From an uncultured Spirochaetaceae bacterium (GTDB lineage Bacteria; Spirochaetota; Spirochaetia; Sphaerochaetales; Sphaerochaetaceae): DNA of 19,303 bases. Shown here one piece after another: positions 1 to 7,005 of the stretch. Made by a program: the position numbers and the translations under genes. The DNA is taken from NCBI GenBank assembly GCA_944389985.1, contig CALXON010000100.1, positions 1 through 19,303 of the forward strand. Direction: 5' to 3'. Within the stretch, counting starts at the first letter, position 1; each line of letters starts with the position of its first letter. The notes beneath the pieces were generated by a model. It saw nothing but the letters and a program-made list of their open reading frames with translations, was not told the origin of the DNA and did no database searches.

Positions 1-36
1 TTCAATAGGTAGTCGGTTCAAGTCCGATCAGCTCCA
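1..36 (+). ncRNA. ssrA: 3' end of tmRNA (or of a tRNA-Ala), cut by window edge
   Basis: Positions 12-28 form a T-arm: stem gtcgg/ccgat around the canonical seven-base loop ttcaagt. The next seven bases, cagctcc, are the 3' strand of an acceptor stem, and A36 is the discriminator. T33 falls at tRNA position 70, so the missing 5' strand would supply a G3-U70 pair, the alanine identity signal shared by tRNA-Ala and tmRNA. The base before the T-stem (tRNA position 48) is A, whereas ordinary tRNAs have a pyrimidine there; this favours tmRNA. CCA is not encoded. tmRNA rescues stalled ribosomes, and its 3' end is a common integration target. Confidence 0.5.
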
Positions 37-74
37 GACGCCAACTCTCTGGAAACAGGGCGTTGTTTCATTTT
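37..74 (+). terminator. possible intrinsic terminator of the tmRNA/tRNA
   Basis: gacgcc (37-42) can pair with ggcgtt (59-64), including one G-T pair, around a 16-base loop. The T-rich run gtttcatttt follows. The stem is short and the loop long, so this is only a moderate candidate. It sits directly behind the tRNA-like 3' end and also in the 3' flank of the convergent rhuM-type gene. Confidence 0.3.
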
Positions 75-127
75 CAGAGGAAATCCTGAATCCGGCACGG
101 TATACCACAATTCAAAGCCCATAAAGC

Positions 128-1192
128 TTACTCATTGTCATTGCCCTCATTGATCTGAACAGTCTGGATTTCAAGCATCATCCTGTCGAAATCGCTCTGA
201 TACAATTTGTCCTGAATGACCCTGTACTTTTCAAACTCACTCAGGGCATGTGCTTTTGCAAGCTCTGCAGATATCTTCCCATTATCCTTGAGTACATCCT
301 TGTCCCAGAGGGTGAGAAAACTGTTGAGACGCTCTTCCCAGTCTTCCATGGTCATTGGAATATGTCGCTCGGCCATGTCCTCAGCAAAATCAAGGTATGC
401 TGATACGATACGTTCAAGCTTTCTCAGCTCATCTTCAGAAAGATAGTTCTTGGCAACGATGACATCATAGCTGTGGATTTTCCCATTTGGTGAACCCTCC
501 CAGTTTGTAAGGCCCATATGCTCCTTTTCAGCGTCTGCCCTATTATAAATAACCTCGGCTGCGGTCTGTCCATGAACGCTGTAATGAAGCTTGTTCTGAA
601 CAGCTGAGAAGAAACGGTGAGTGGCTTTTGCAGATGGGTCATAATCCACAGCAGTGGCATAGATGTCAGTAACTTTCTGATAGAATCTCCTTTCAGAAAG
701 CCTTATCTCCCTGACTTTCTCAATAAGCTTGTCAAAGTATTCTTTAGTAAGCTGCGAACCACCATTTTTAAGCCTTTCATCATCCATCACCCAGCCTTTG
801 ATGGTAAAATCCTTGACAATGGTATTCGCCCACTTTCTGAACTGCACCGCACGCTCATTGTTTACCTTGAAACCGACAGCAATGATCATCTGGAGATTGT
901 AATGAATGACATCCCTTGATACTTGTCTGTTCCCTTCGGTTTGAACTATTTGAAATTTTCTAATAGTTGCCTCAGGAGAAAGCTCTGAGTCGTCAAAGAT
1001 TTTCTTAATATGAACATTGATGGTAGGAACCTCCACCCCATACAGTGTCGCCATCATTTTCTGCGTAAGCCAGATGTTCTCATCCTCATAGCGCAGTTCC
1101 ATGCTTTCATCAGAACCACCTGTGGCAGCGACGTAAGTCAGATACTCAGCAGCTGAAGAACGTACAAGAGAAGTGTTCTTTGTTTTGCTCAT
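128..1192 (-). CDS. rhuM: RhuM-family protein (Virulence_RhuM)
   Basis: The 354-residue protein is recognisable as the RhuM family, named after a gene of Salmonella pathogenicity island 3 and often found next to type I restriction-modification genes and in other islands. Supporting features are the N-terminal region with ENIWLTQKMMATLYGV, which resembles phage antirepressor/KilA-like wHTH segments, then VNVHIKKIF-like and RKWANTIVKDFTIKGWVMDD segments, and a charged helical C-terminal half. The molecular role of the family is not established. The ATG overlaps the stop of a broken upstream frame as ATGA, with GAGGAG about 8 nt upstream, so it was probably once translationally coupled to that gene. 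It points towards the tmRNA-like 3' end and lies in accessory DNA. Family call firm; function unknown. Confidence 0.8.
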   Translation of the reverse strand: MSKTKNTSLVRSSAAEYLTYVAATGGSDESMELRYEDENIWLTQKMMATLYGVEVPTINVHIKKIFDDSELSPEATIRKFQIVQTEGNRQVSRDVIHYNLQMIIAVGFKVNNERAVQFRKWANTIVKDFTIKGWVMDDERLKNGGSQLTKEYFDKLIEKVREIRLSERRFYQKVTDIYATAVDYDPSAKATHRFFSAVQNKLHYSVHGQTAAEVIYNRADAEKEHMGLTNWEGSPNGKIHSYDVIVAKNYLSEDELRKLERIVSAYLDFAEDMAERHIPMTMEDWEERLNSFLTLWDKDVLKDNGKISAELAKAHALSEFEKYRVIQDKLYQSDFDRMMLEIQTVQINEGNDNE

Positions 1193-1354
1193 CCTTCCAT
1201 CTCCTCAATGATTCTGTCCATCTCTTCACGCAGAACTTACTCTCTGGCCACAATCTATCTTATCCAGGCAATAACGATTGATAAGTTCAATGACAGTAAT
1301 CTTTGCTATCTTAACACCTGGAGGAGAATCAGCATACAGAAATACAGGCATCAT
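1189..1354 (-). pseudogene. frameshifted remnant of the gene that preceded rhuM
   Basis: Two minus-strand frames meet here. One (1354 to 1226, 42 residues, containing VIELINRYCLDKIDCGQR) looks protein-like and stops at TGA 1228-1226. The second, beginning after TAA 1239-1237, ends LREEMDRIIEEMEG and stops in an ATGA overlap with the rhuM-type start. A single frameshift near 1236-1245 would join them into one C-terminal tail. There is a stop (TGA) only a few codons upstream of the first ATG, so the 5' part of the gene is missing. I do not recognise the family. A type I restriction-modification subunit would fit what usually precedes rhuM genes, but that is inference. It could also be chance. 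Confidence 0.35.
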
Positions 1355-1556
1355 GATTAAGAGATTATATATCTGTCAGTTGATGAGTCAGCAGGCTATG
1401 ACATACCTACCTGAGTAAATCCCGTCGCTGTTCTTTTCTTATAGTTTTAAGATTCTCAATGAATATCTCTTTAGCAAGTCACATACTATGAGGGTAACCA
1501 ACAAAAGGAGAATCAAATACTATACGATAGCCTATATATCGACTATGGTTATAACT

Positions 1557-2384
1557 ATGAAAAAGATCTGTCTTTTGTTGATTATCCTTGGCCTTTTTTT
1601 ATTTGGTTGTACAGCACCAAATAGTAATGACTTGTCTGAAAATTCACCATTAGAAGATCCTTCAGATCCCTCTAACCCTCCAAGTGAAGAAATACCGGAA
1701 GGCCCTGTTGATCCCCCAAAGAAACCTGATGAAGCAGAACTTATAATACTAGAAAGTATAAGGAATTCATTTGGTACAGCTGGAACTGAAGCTCAATACT
1801 ATCTAGAAAGTTGTATAGAAAGTATGACTGGGGATAGCTCAATTGTAACCAGCCTCCCTGGTATAAAATACACTATTAAATCATCGGAGAATGGAAAATC
1901 AGCTAAAGGAACCTTCTACGTTTTAGATAGAATTGATAACCAATTCACATGGAAAGCAGATATAACGTCATATGAAATTACAGGTAAGCACGACCAAGGT
2001 GAATACAAGATAACAGGAACAGCTACTTATTCAGGAATAGGCACTGATAATACTAAAATAAAATCTACCATAAATTCGGAAATGGAAAATTATTTGCCGA
2101 CTTTCTTTATAAACGAAGGAGAGGAAGATGATCCTGCATTCCTAATAACAGAGGGCAACCTAACATTTTATCTTAATACTTTAGATAACTATAATGGTAG
2201 TGATAAATTATTAATAGGATCATTAGGTGGAAATTGTAGCTTTATTGGTGATGATAATAAAATTCATATTTATGACCAGCTTGTTAATTACTATGATATA
2301 GGAGACCCACATGGACAAACTCTAAATGAAGGGTATGAGAAAGTAGATAATACTTATTTCTGGCCATGGTGGCTTCCATATTGA
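1557..2384 (+). CDS. putative lipoprotein, orphan
   Basis: From the ATG at 1557 the product is 275 residues. The same frame is open from an ATG at 1488, but 1557 puts a textbook lipoprotein signal at the very N-terminus: MKKIC, a hydrophobic core, and the lipobox LFGC with Cys at residue 18. No convincing Shine-Dalgarno precedes either start. After the Cys comes a low-complexity linker rich in Pro, Glu, Asp and Ser (about residues 20-60), then a region that could be beta-rich, ending in an aromatic tail (FWPWWLPY). No known domain is recognised. Codon use is strongly AT-rich (ATA, AAT, TTA, AGT), unlike the genes to the right, which points to transfer. A good terminator follows. It is probably exported and membrane-anchored; its function is unknown. 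Confidence 0.7.
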   Translation: MKKICLLLIILGLFLFGCTAPNSNDLSENSPLEDPSDPSNPPSEEIPEGPVDPPKKPDEAELIILESIRNSFGTAGTEAQYYLESCIESMTGDSSIVTSLPGIKYTIKSSENGKSAKGTFYVLDRIDNQFTWKADITSYEITGKHDQGEYKITGTATYSGIGTDNTKIKSTINSEMENYLPTFFINEGEEDDPAFLITEGNLTFYLNTLDNYNGSDKLLIGSLGGNCSFIGDDNKIHIYDQLVNYYDIGDPHGQTLNEGYEKVDNTYFWPWWLPY

Positions 2385-2430
2385 TTGAAATATTAATTAT
2401 GATTTTAACCTATAGATAAATAATTTGCTC

Positions 2431-2461
2431 GGATGCTGGAGTACAACCGGCATCCTTTTTA
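2431..2461 (+). terminator. intrinsic terminator after the lipoprotein gene
   Basis: ggatgctgg (2431-2439) pairs with ccggcatcc (2447-2455), nine pairs including one T-G, around a seven-base loop. A run of T (2456-2460) follows directly. It lies 47 nt behind the lipoprotein stop codon. Confidence 0.85.
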
Positions 2462-2666
2462 TGTACAAATTCTCTCAGAAAGAAATTAACGAAGTATCGT
2501 CATATGTGATGCAACCTCCCAGAGGCCAATGAAAAATAGTAAGAACTGGATTTCGAGCTAAATTACTCACAATAAAGACCCTCTGAACTGTGAGCCATTT
2601 TCTAACCCTTAGTCATGCATATAAATGCGTCACGCACAATATTCACATGCTATAGAAAAGAAAAAG

Positions 2667-2706
2667 CCCCACGGCGGAGAAAAAGGAGGTAAACCGCATT
2701 GTGGGG
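2667..2706 (+). promoter_or_regulatory. hairpin carrying a Shine-Dalgarno sequence in its loop
   Basis: ccccac (2667-2672) pairs with gtgggg (2701-2706). Inside it gcgg (2674-2677) pairs with ccgc (2694-2697). The 16-base apical loop (2678-2693) contains a perfect AGGAGGT (2684-2690). A second perfect AGGAGGT lies just outside the stem (2713-2719). This may be a translational leader, a small RNA or an RNA switch. The pairing is visible, the role is inference. Confidence 0.45.
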
Positions 2707-2778
2707 AACAAAAGGAGGTTAGAATGGAAGTCTTGCTTCCGATTCGTCCATAAATATATTGAGTTCAGACCTTTTTGA
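2701..2778 (+). CDS. possible 25-residue basic peptide (GTG start)
   Basis: A GTG at 2701, ten bases behind a perfect AGGAGGT, opens a 25-codon frame starting MGNKRRLEWK and ending IEFRPF before TGA 2776-2778. The start codon is part of the 3' arm of the hairpin at 2667-2706, so folding would mask it. The peptide is basic and aromatic and not recognised. Small size and the long spacing make it uncertain. Confidence 0.25.
   Translation: MGNKRRLEWKSCFRFVHKYIEFRPF
2724..2753 (+). CDS. possible 9-residue leader peptide (MEVLLPIRP)
   Basis: An ATG at 2724 sits four bases behind the second perfect AGGAGGT (2713-2719) and encodes nine codons before TAA 2751-2753. It overlaps the 25-residue frame in another phase. 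The ribosome-binding geometry is better than for many real genes here, but nothing is encoded downstream on this strand that it could lead into, so its meaning is open. Confidence 0.25.
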   Translation: MEVLLPIRP

Positions 2779-2881
2779 AAAGTACTATTCAGACTATTTT
2801 TTTGGATTTTTCCGACTTTCTTAAAAATTAATATAAAATTATCGTCCTCTTAATCCTTTTGACAGAATAGAGATGGAATTC

Positions 2882-3958
2882 TCACCTCAGAATCTTTCTT
2901 ATATCAAGATTAGGCTCTCTCCACCCCGCCATATCAGCAAGGGTACGGAAACCGGCCCTGTCCGGGCCATGGAGATTCATGATGAATGAATAGTAGCTCT
3001 CCTCACTCTCTCCGAAGAGATCATAGCCTTTCTTGGCGATGCAGTCAGGAAGAAGAGTCCTCTGCACATAAGCCATCGAATCAAGGTATTCAGACATCCT
3101 CAGATAACCGTCATTGAGGATCTCCCTAACATCCTTAGGTCTTGTGACCGTGAACCAGAAGCCTCTGCCACGTTCCTCAGGAACAGGAGAGAGATGCTCG
3201 AATATTATTGAATCAGCAAATGGTCTTGCTCCCCTGCCGAATGAATTCAGCTCATCCTTCTCAAGAGCCTTTCTGGCCACTTCAGGATCAGGAAGCTTCT
3301 GTCCCTCGGGCTGAAGGACATAGGAGACAGGCAGAGCCGGGTTGAGTTCTGCCGTGACAGGAAACTTGACAGTATTCATGAGCTCCTGAAGGATCTTCGC
3401 CTCGACAGGAAGTTCCGAGAGCATGAAATGCTTCCCGAGATAGTCAAACCCATCCGTTCTTATCTTTCCGAAGATTCTTGAGATCTCCCTCTGTGCCTCC
3501 TCATATGGCAGAGATGGGAAATCATATGGAAATGATGCGATGAAATTACAGCAGCGGACCGACTCCTCATATACATTGTTCAAATACTCATCATCCACTG
3601 GAATGAAGAACATGCGTCCTCCCTGATCCAGAAGGGATGCCACATCAGGGGCATAGATCTTCAGAAGATTGTCTGGGAGAAGGAATGATGAGGACTGGGG
3701 AGAAGGAATAAGACCGAATGCACGGTCTATCGTATATCCGAGGACAGAAAGAGGCATGGCGGAAGGAACGAGTATCCACCTTTCAATCCTGCCATCATCG
3801 GCATCCGCGTACTCCCTGAGGTCACGGAGCTGTTCAGGAGACATGCTCCTGAACTCCATGACTATCCTGAGCGGTATGATCCGGAAGAACGGATTTGACC
3901 GCATCAGCACTTTATCAAGCTCAGAAAGGCGTAACGTGAATGATGGCTCTTTCTGCAT
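2882..3958 (-). CDS. plasmid pRiA4b ORF-3-like protein
   Basis: The 358-residue protein has, at residues 57-82, a segment reading RIERWILVPSAMPL followed by GYTIDRAFGL. This matches the signature of the pRiA4b ORF-3 family (PF07929): an R-x-x-W-R/I-L-V-P strand, a hydrophobic T/PLxxLxxxI helix and an AFGW/L motif. That family is often carried near IS elements; its biochemical role is unknown. The remaining about 270 residues are not recognised. It is the last gene of the minus-strand unit, starting eight bases after the phosphofructokinase stop with GAGGAG close upstream, so it is co-transcribed with glycolytic and DNA-repair genes, an unexpected setting. Codon use matches its neighbours. Confidence 0.5.
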   Translation of the reverse strand: MQKEPSFTLRLSELDKVLMRSNPFFRIIPLRIVMEFRSMSPEQLRDLREYADADDGRIERWILVPSAMPLSVLGYTIDRAFGLIPSPQSSSFLLPDNLLKIYAPDVASLLDQGGRMFFIPVDDEYLNNVYEESVRCCNFIASFPYDFPSLPYEEAQREISRIFGKIRTDGFDYLGKHFMLSELPVEAKILQELMNTVKFPVTAELNPALPVSYVLQPEGQKLPDPEVARKALEKDELNSFGRGARPFADSIIFEHLSPVPEERGRGFWFTVTRPKDVREILNDGYLRMSEYLDSMAYVQRTLLPDCIAKKGYDLFGESEESYYSFIMNLHGPDRAGFRTLADMAGWREPNLDIRKILR

Positions 3959-3966
3959 ACTCTCCT

Positions 3967-5310
3967 CTAGTTCTTCATTGAGAACGGCTGCCTCGTATTC
4001 TCAAGAACATCTCTCCAGAGTGAACCCTCAGTGTCGACATGGCTGCGCTTGGAGACAGCGACCTTTATAGGAACATAGACATACTGGTTGTTCACACGGG
4101 ATGCTATGCACTGGGTCTTTCCAGCCATGGCGGCATGTACGGCATGGGCTCCGATTCTCGCACAGTAGATCGAGTCATAGCTGTTGGCCGGGGCTGATCT
4201 GATGATATATGAAGGATCGATGTACTTGATGGACGTCGTTATACCCTGCTCTGCGAAGAACTCCTTGATGCGGTTCTTGAGGAATATTCCGATGTCATGG
4301 TACTTGATGTTTCCGGAAGCGTCTGTCTCTCCTGTAGGAGGAGCGAACTCCTGACCCGCGCCTTCTGCGACAAGGATAACGGCATGACCGCGCTCAAGCA
4401 GTCTTCTCTTCACATTCTCAAGAAGTCCGTTGGGACCATCGAGATCGAATGGAGACTCCGGGATAAGACAGAAGTTCACGTCTGACTGTGCAAGGGATGC
4501 GGAAGCGGCGATGAAACCGGACTCACGGCCCATGACCTTCACAAGACCGATGCCGTTGATGGCACCCTTGGCCTCCACATGAGCTCCTCTGATGCTCGGA
4601 ACCGCCATTGATACAGCAGTGTCGAAACCGAATGAATCATCGATGAACGAGAGATCGTTGTCGATTGTCTTGGGAACTCCTACCACAGCGATCTTCAGAC
4701 CTCTTCTCTTTATCTCCTCTCCAATATCGTAGGCACCACGGAGCGTTCCATCACCTCCGATTGATATGAGGATGTTTATATTCATCCTCTCGAGAGAGTC
4801 AACAATCTCCTCAACCTGCTTTCCACCACCTCTGGCGGAGCCGAGGATCGTACCTCCCTTCTCCTGGATATCATCGACGACATCGGGATCAAGCGGAATG
4901 AGAGGCCATGGAGAGTTCTCGAGAAGTCCGAGATATCCATACTGTATTCCAGAGATCCTCCTGACACCATAGCGGTACCAGAAACATCTGACAACCGCCC
5001 TTATGACATTGTTCAGACCCGGGCATATTCCACCGCAGGTACAGATCGCGGCATGCACATGCGCGGGATTGAAGTAGATCTTCTCCCTCGGTCCTGCAAG
5101 TTCCAGGGTATCGGAATGCACAGGACGTACAGCGCCGTCAACCTCTTCTGTCTCTATCGAATAGAGGATACGGTCGGTATCCTTCACATAGTCCGCAAGT
5201 CCGTCGCCTCCACGTTTCGACATTCTGATAGGGGAATTGAGCTTTGCCTCTCCCAGTCTGTCGATCGTGAAATCATACTGTTGTGTCGTAGCCGTTGTCT
5301 TGCCGCTCAT
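3967..5310 (-). CDS. pfkA: 6-phosphofructokinase, long ATP-type (clade X)
   Basis: The 447-residue enzyme phosphorylates fructose 6-phosphate to the 1,6-bisphosphate in glycolysis. Visible motifs are CGGICPGLN (92-100), GGTILGSARG, GGDGT (185-189), PKTIDND (213-219, Asp217 the expected catalytic base), MGRESGFIA (260-268) and YIDPSYIIR. GGDG rather than GGDD at the phosphoryl-donor site indicates ATP instead of pyrophosphate. The about 85-residue N-terminal extension and overall sequence resemble the trypanosomal PFK and one of the two spirochaetal PFK types. The ATG has GGAGG seven bases upstream and lies inside the preceding regulator gene (38-base overlap), implying translational coupling. 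Donor choice is inferred from the motif only. Confidence 0.93.
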   Translation of the reverse strand: MSGKTTATTQQYDFTIDRLGEAKLNSPIRMSKRGGDGLADYVKDTDRILYSIETEEVDGAVRPVHSDTLELAGPREKIYFNPAHVHAAICTCGGICPGLNNVIRAVVRCFWYRYGVRRISGIQYGYLGLLENSPWPLIPLDPDVVDDIQEKGGTILGSARGGGKQVEEIVDSLERMNINILISIGGDGTLRGAYDIGEEIKRRGLKIAVVGVPKTIDNDLSFIDDSFGFDTAVSMAVPSIRGAHVEAKGAINGIGLVKVMGRESGFIAASASLAQSDVNFCLIPESPFDLDGPNGLLENVKRRLLERGHAVILVAEGAGQEFAPPTGETDASGNIKYHDIGIFLKNRIKEFFAEQGITTSIKYIDPSYIIRSAPANSYDSIYCARIGAHAVHAAMAGKTQCIASRVNNQYVYVPIKVAVSKRSHVDTEGSLWRDVLENTRQPFSMKN

Positions 5311-5665
5311 ACTCAGCCTCCAGTTTCGCGAGCTCCTTCAGATATTCCCTGAAGCGCTCATCAGCATCCGCCTTCGCATCCTTCTGGAATCTGCTGTACA
5401 GAAGGATGTATCTATCAGCGTATTCGGTAAGGACAGCACCCTTCCTGTCGGCGCCGCCTTTATGTCTTTCCACCATGGCATGCCCGGTCGATTCCTCAAG
5501 ATGATCAATCATTGAGCGTGCCTTGGAGTACGAAAGCCCCATTTTCTCTGAAGCAGCGAGAAGTGATCCCGTCTCTCGGATGTTCTCGAGAAGCCAGAGA
5601 ACTCCGGCTCCCATGAACTTCTTCCCGCTGTCATCAAGAATGTAAAGCTTCGTGCTCAGCTCCAT
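5273..5665 (-). CDS. ModE-type winged-helix regulator without molybdate domain
   Basis: The 130-residue protein matches the N-terminal DNA-binding domain of ModE. Residues 31-58 hold the helix-turn-helix (ETGSLLAASEKMGLSYSKAR), followed by IDHLEE and the wing segment GGADRKGAVLTEYADRYILLY, close in pattern to ModE's GGKGGGGAVLTRYGQRLI. Full-length ModE has C-terminal TOBE/Mop domains that bind molybdate; here there is only a charged helix, so the ligand, if any, must be read differently. The start overlaps the aminotransferase stop by 10 bases with AGGAG upstream, and the end overlaps the PFK start. A molybdenum-hydroxylase-like operon begins 3.6 kb away on the other strand, a plausible target. 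DNA-binding call is firm; target is inference. Confidence 0.8.
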   Translation of the reverse strand: MELSTKLYILDDSGKKFMGAGVLWLLENIRETGSLLAASEKMGLSYSKARSMIDHLEESTGHAMVERHKGGADRKGAVLTEYADRYILLYSRFQKDAKADADERFREYLKELAKLEAEYERQDNGYDTTV

Positions 5666-6957
5666 AACTCTCCTGCTGCCTTGTAGATAGTATCAACCAG
5701 TTCTTCCAGTCCTTCAAGTTCTACAGAGCAGTATGCAAGACGCAGTGTCCTGCCCATTATGTTGATGGCACCAATCTGGTACTTATCGAGAAGATACTTC
5801 CTGAGCTCCTCCGCATCATGGCCGTTCGTATTGAAAGCCATGAAGTATCCTGAGTTGAAAGGATACGGAGTAAGACAGCTCTCACCTTCATGTCTGGAGA
5901 CTGCCTGATGAACTGCATTATAGCGTCTCTTCATCTCATCGAACAGGGTCTGCTTGTCCTTCTCGTACGATGCACCGTTCTTCATGGCGTTCAGAATAAG
6001 GCTCTGTCCAGGCATGTCACAGTTGGAGACTGTGCATCTGATAGCTCCGAGAGTCTTCTTCGTCAGTGCATCGATATGTGCATCGGTGAATCCTTTTGAT
6101 GCATATGTTATGAAGCCGACCCTGAATCCCCAGACCATCTCCTCCTTGGTTGCCGCATCGCCCTTGATGGCGAAGATGTTCTCATGAGCATCTGCAAAAT
6201 ATGAGAAGAGTGACTCAGGCTCCGTCTCCTCCTCGAAGAAAAGTCCGAAGTAGGCATCATCAGAGATCACGAGGATCTTCTTGCCTGTATCAGCGACTTC
6301 CTTGACAGCCTCGACGATGGCAAGAGCCTCCTCATGGCTTGGCGTGTATCCTGTGGGGTTGTTCGGGAAATTGAGGATAATCCTGGCATAATCATCCTTT
6401 GTCTCCATGAGAGCCTTCTTCATTCCCTCTGTATTGAATCCGCCATTCTCACCGTAGAACGAGAAGAGCTTGAGCTGGGCATTGGCAAGATCGGTGAAGA
6501 CAAGATCGTAATTGTCCCAGAAAAGATCCGGGCAAACGACTTCAGAACCCGGTGCGACAAAGAGATCCGCGATCAGGCTGATTGCATGGGTAAGTCCTCC
6601 GGTGACTATCGGCACAGAGGTCTTCTTGCCTGCGAGATGGGGGTTCTTCTTCTCCATCATGCTCTTCCAGAGCGCCCTGAGCTCCTTGTTTCCACCACCC
6701 GGCGCATATGAGAAGATCTGGGAGGGCCTGAATATGCCATCCTTGAAAGATGAATAGATGTCAGAAAGATAGAAAGGCTCTCCCTTGCTTGTCGCAAGTC
6801 CGACTGTGGCGTTATAGCGCTTCGCCTTCTCCTTCGCTTCATCACTCTGGGCGACAATGCCCTTAGGGAAATACATCCTCTGCCCTATAGGGGAAAGGAA
6901 ACCATAGGCAACAGAATCCTTCAGGATCTCGTTAAGCTCAATAGCAAGGCTGTTCAT
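5656..6957 (-). CDS. PLP-dependent class I/II aminotransferase
   Basis: A fold-type I aminotransferase of 433 residues acting in amino-acid metabolism; substrate is not readable from sequence. Signatures are NFPNNPTG (about 186-193), DDAY (223-226, Asp contacting the pyridine nitrogen and Tyr the phenolate), DAATKEEMVWGFRVGF with Lys261 as the expected Schiff-base lysine and Arg269 for the phosphate, and a conserved C-terminal NIMGRTLRLAYCS carrying the likely carboxylate-binding Arg. The DAATKEE sequence in place of the usual SxSK places it in the variant subgroup seen in spirochaetes and thermophiles. The frame extends to a TTG at 6963, but GAGGAG directly abuts that TTG, whereas the ATG at 6957 sits six bases behind it, so 6957 is the chosen start. 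It follows ligA closely. Confidence 0.88.
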   Translation of the reverse strand: MNSLAIELNEILKDSVAYGFLSPIGQRMYFPKGIVAQSDEAKEKAKRYNATVGLATSKGEPFYLSDIYSSFKDGIFRPSQIFSYAPGGGNKELRALWKSMMEKKNPHLAGKKTSVPIVTGGLTHAISLIADLFVAPGSEVVCPDLFWDNYDLVFTDLANAQLKLFSFYGENGGFNTEGMKKALMETKDDYARIILNFPNNPTGYTPSHEEALAIVEAVKEVADTGKKILVISDDAYFGLFFEEETEPESLFSYFADAHENIFAIKGDAATKEEMVWGFRVGFITYASKGFTDAHIDALTKKTLGAIRCTVSNCDMPGQSLILNAMKNGASYEKDKQTLFDEMKRRYNAVHQAVSRHEGESCLTPYPFNSGYFMAFNTNGHDAEELRKYLLDKYQIGAINIMGRTLRLAYCSVELEGLEELVDTIYKAAGELWS

Positions 6958-6976
6958 AAGCAACTCCTCAAGTGAT

Positions 6977-7005
6977 CTTATATATTATTTTCAGAAAAGC
7001 GTCAG
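6977..7005 (-). promoter_or_regulatory. possible promoter for the aminotransferase-regulator-pfk unit
   Basis: Reading the minus strand, ctgacg (7005-7000, 4 of 6 to TTGACA) lies 17 bases before tataag (6982-6977, 5 of 6 to TATAAT), at the end of ligA and in the 27-30 base gap. The gap is AT-rich, unlike the coding sequence around it. A start near 6970 would leave a very short leader with the GAGGAG at 6969-6964. It would let the distal genes be expressed apart from ligA. Confidence 0.35.

Larger units (their letters stand above)
2462..2881. other. AT-rich non-coding stretch
   Basis: No long ORF or recognisable gene is present. It contains a weak hairpin (ctcaca 2566-2571 with tgtgag 2589-2594), the Shine-Dalgarno-rich hairpin annotated separately at 2667-2706 with two tiny ORFs behind it, and a very AT-rich tail (2780-2850) with T runs. 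No clear terminator is seen for the minus-strand operon that ends at 2882. Confidence 0.6.

Noticed and set aside
128..1354. Toxin-antitoxin pair formed by the RhuM-type gene and the small upstream frame
   Set aside because: The upstream frames are broken and not recognisable as an antitoxin, so a remnant is the simpler reading.
2600..2724. Inverted repeat ttctaacc / ggttagaa, 124 bp apart, resembling the outer boxes of an integron attC site
   Set aside because: The outer bases do not fit the RYYYAAC/GTTRRRY consensus and the inner parts of the arms do not pair, so the folded attC shape is missing. No integrase is visible.
3967..5310. Pyrophosphate-dependent phosphofructokinase
   Set aside because: The donor-site motif is GGDGT, not GGDD, and the closest remembered relatives are ATP-dependent long PFKs.
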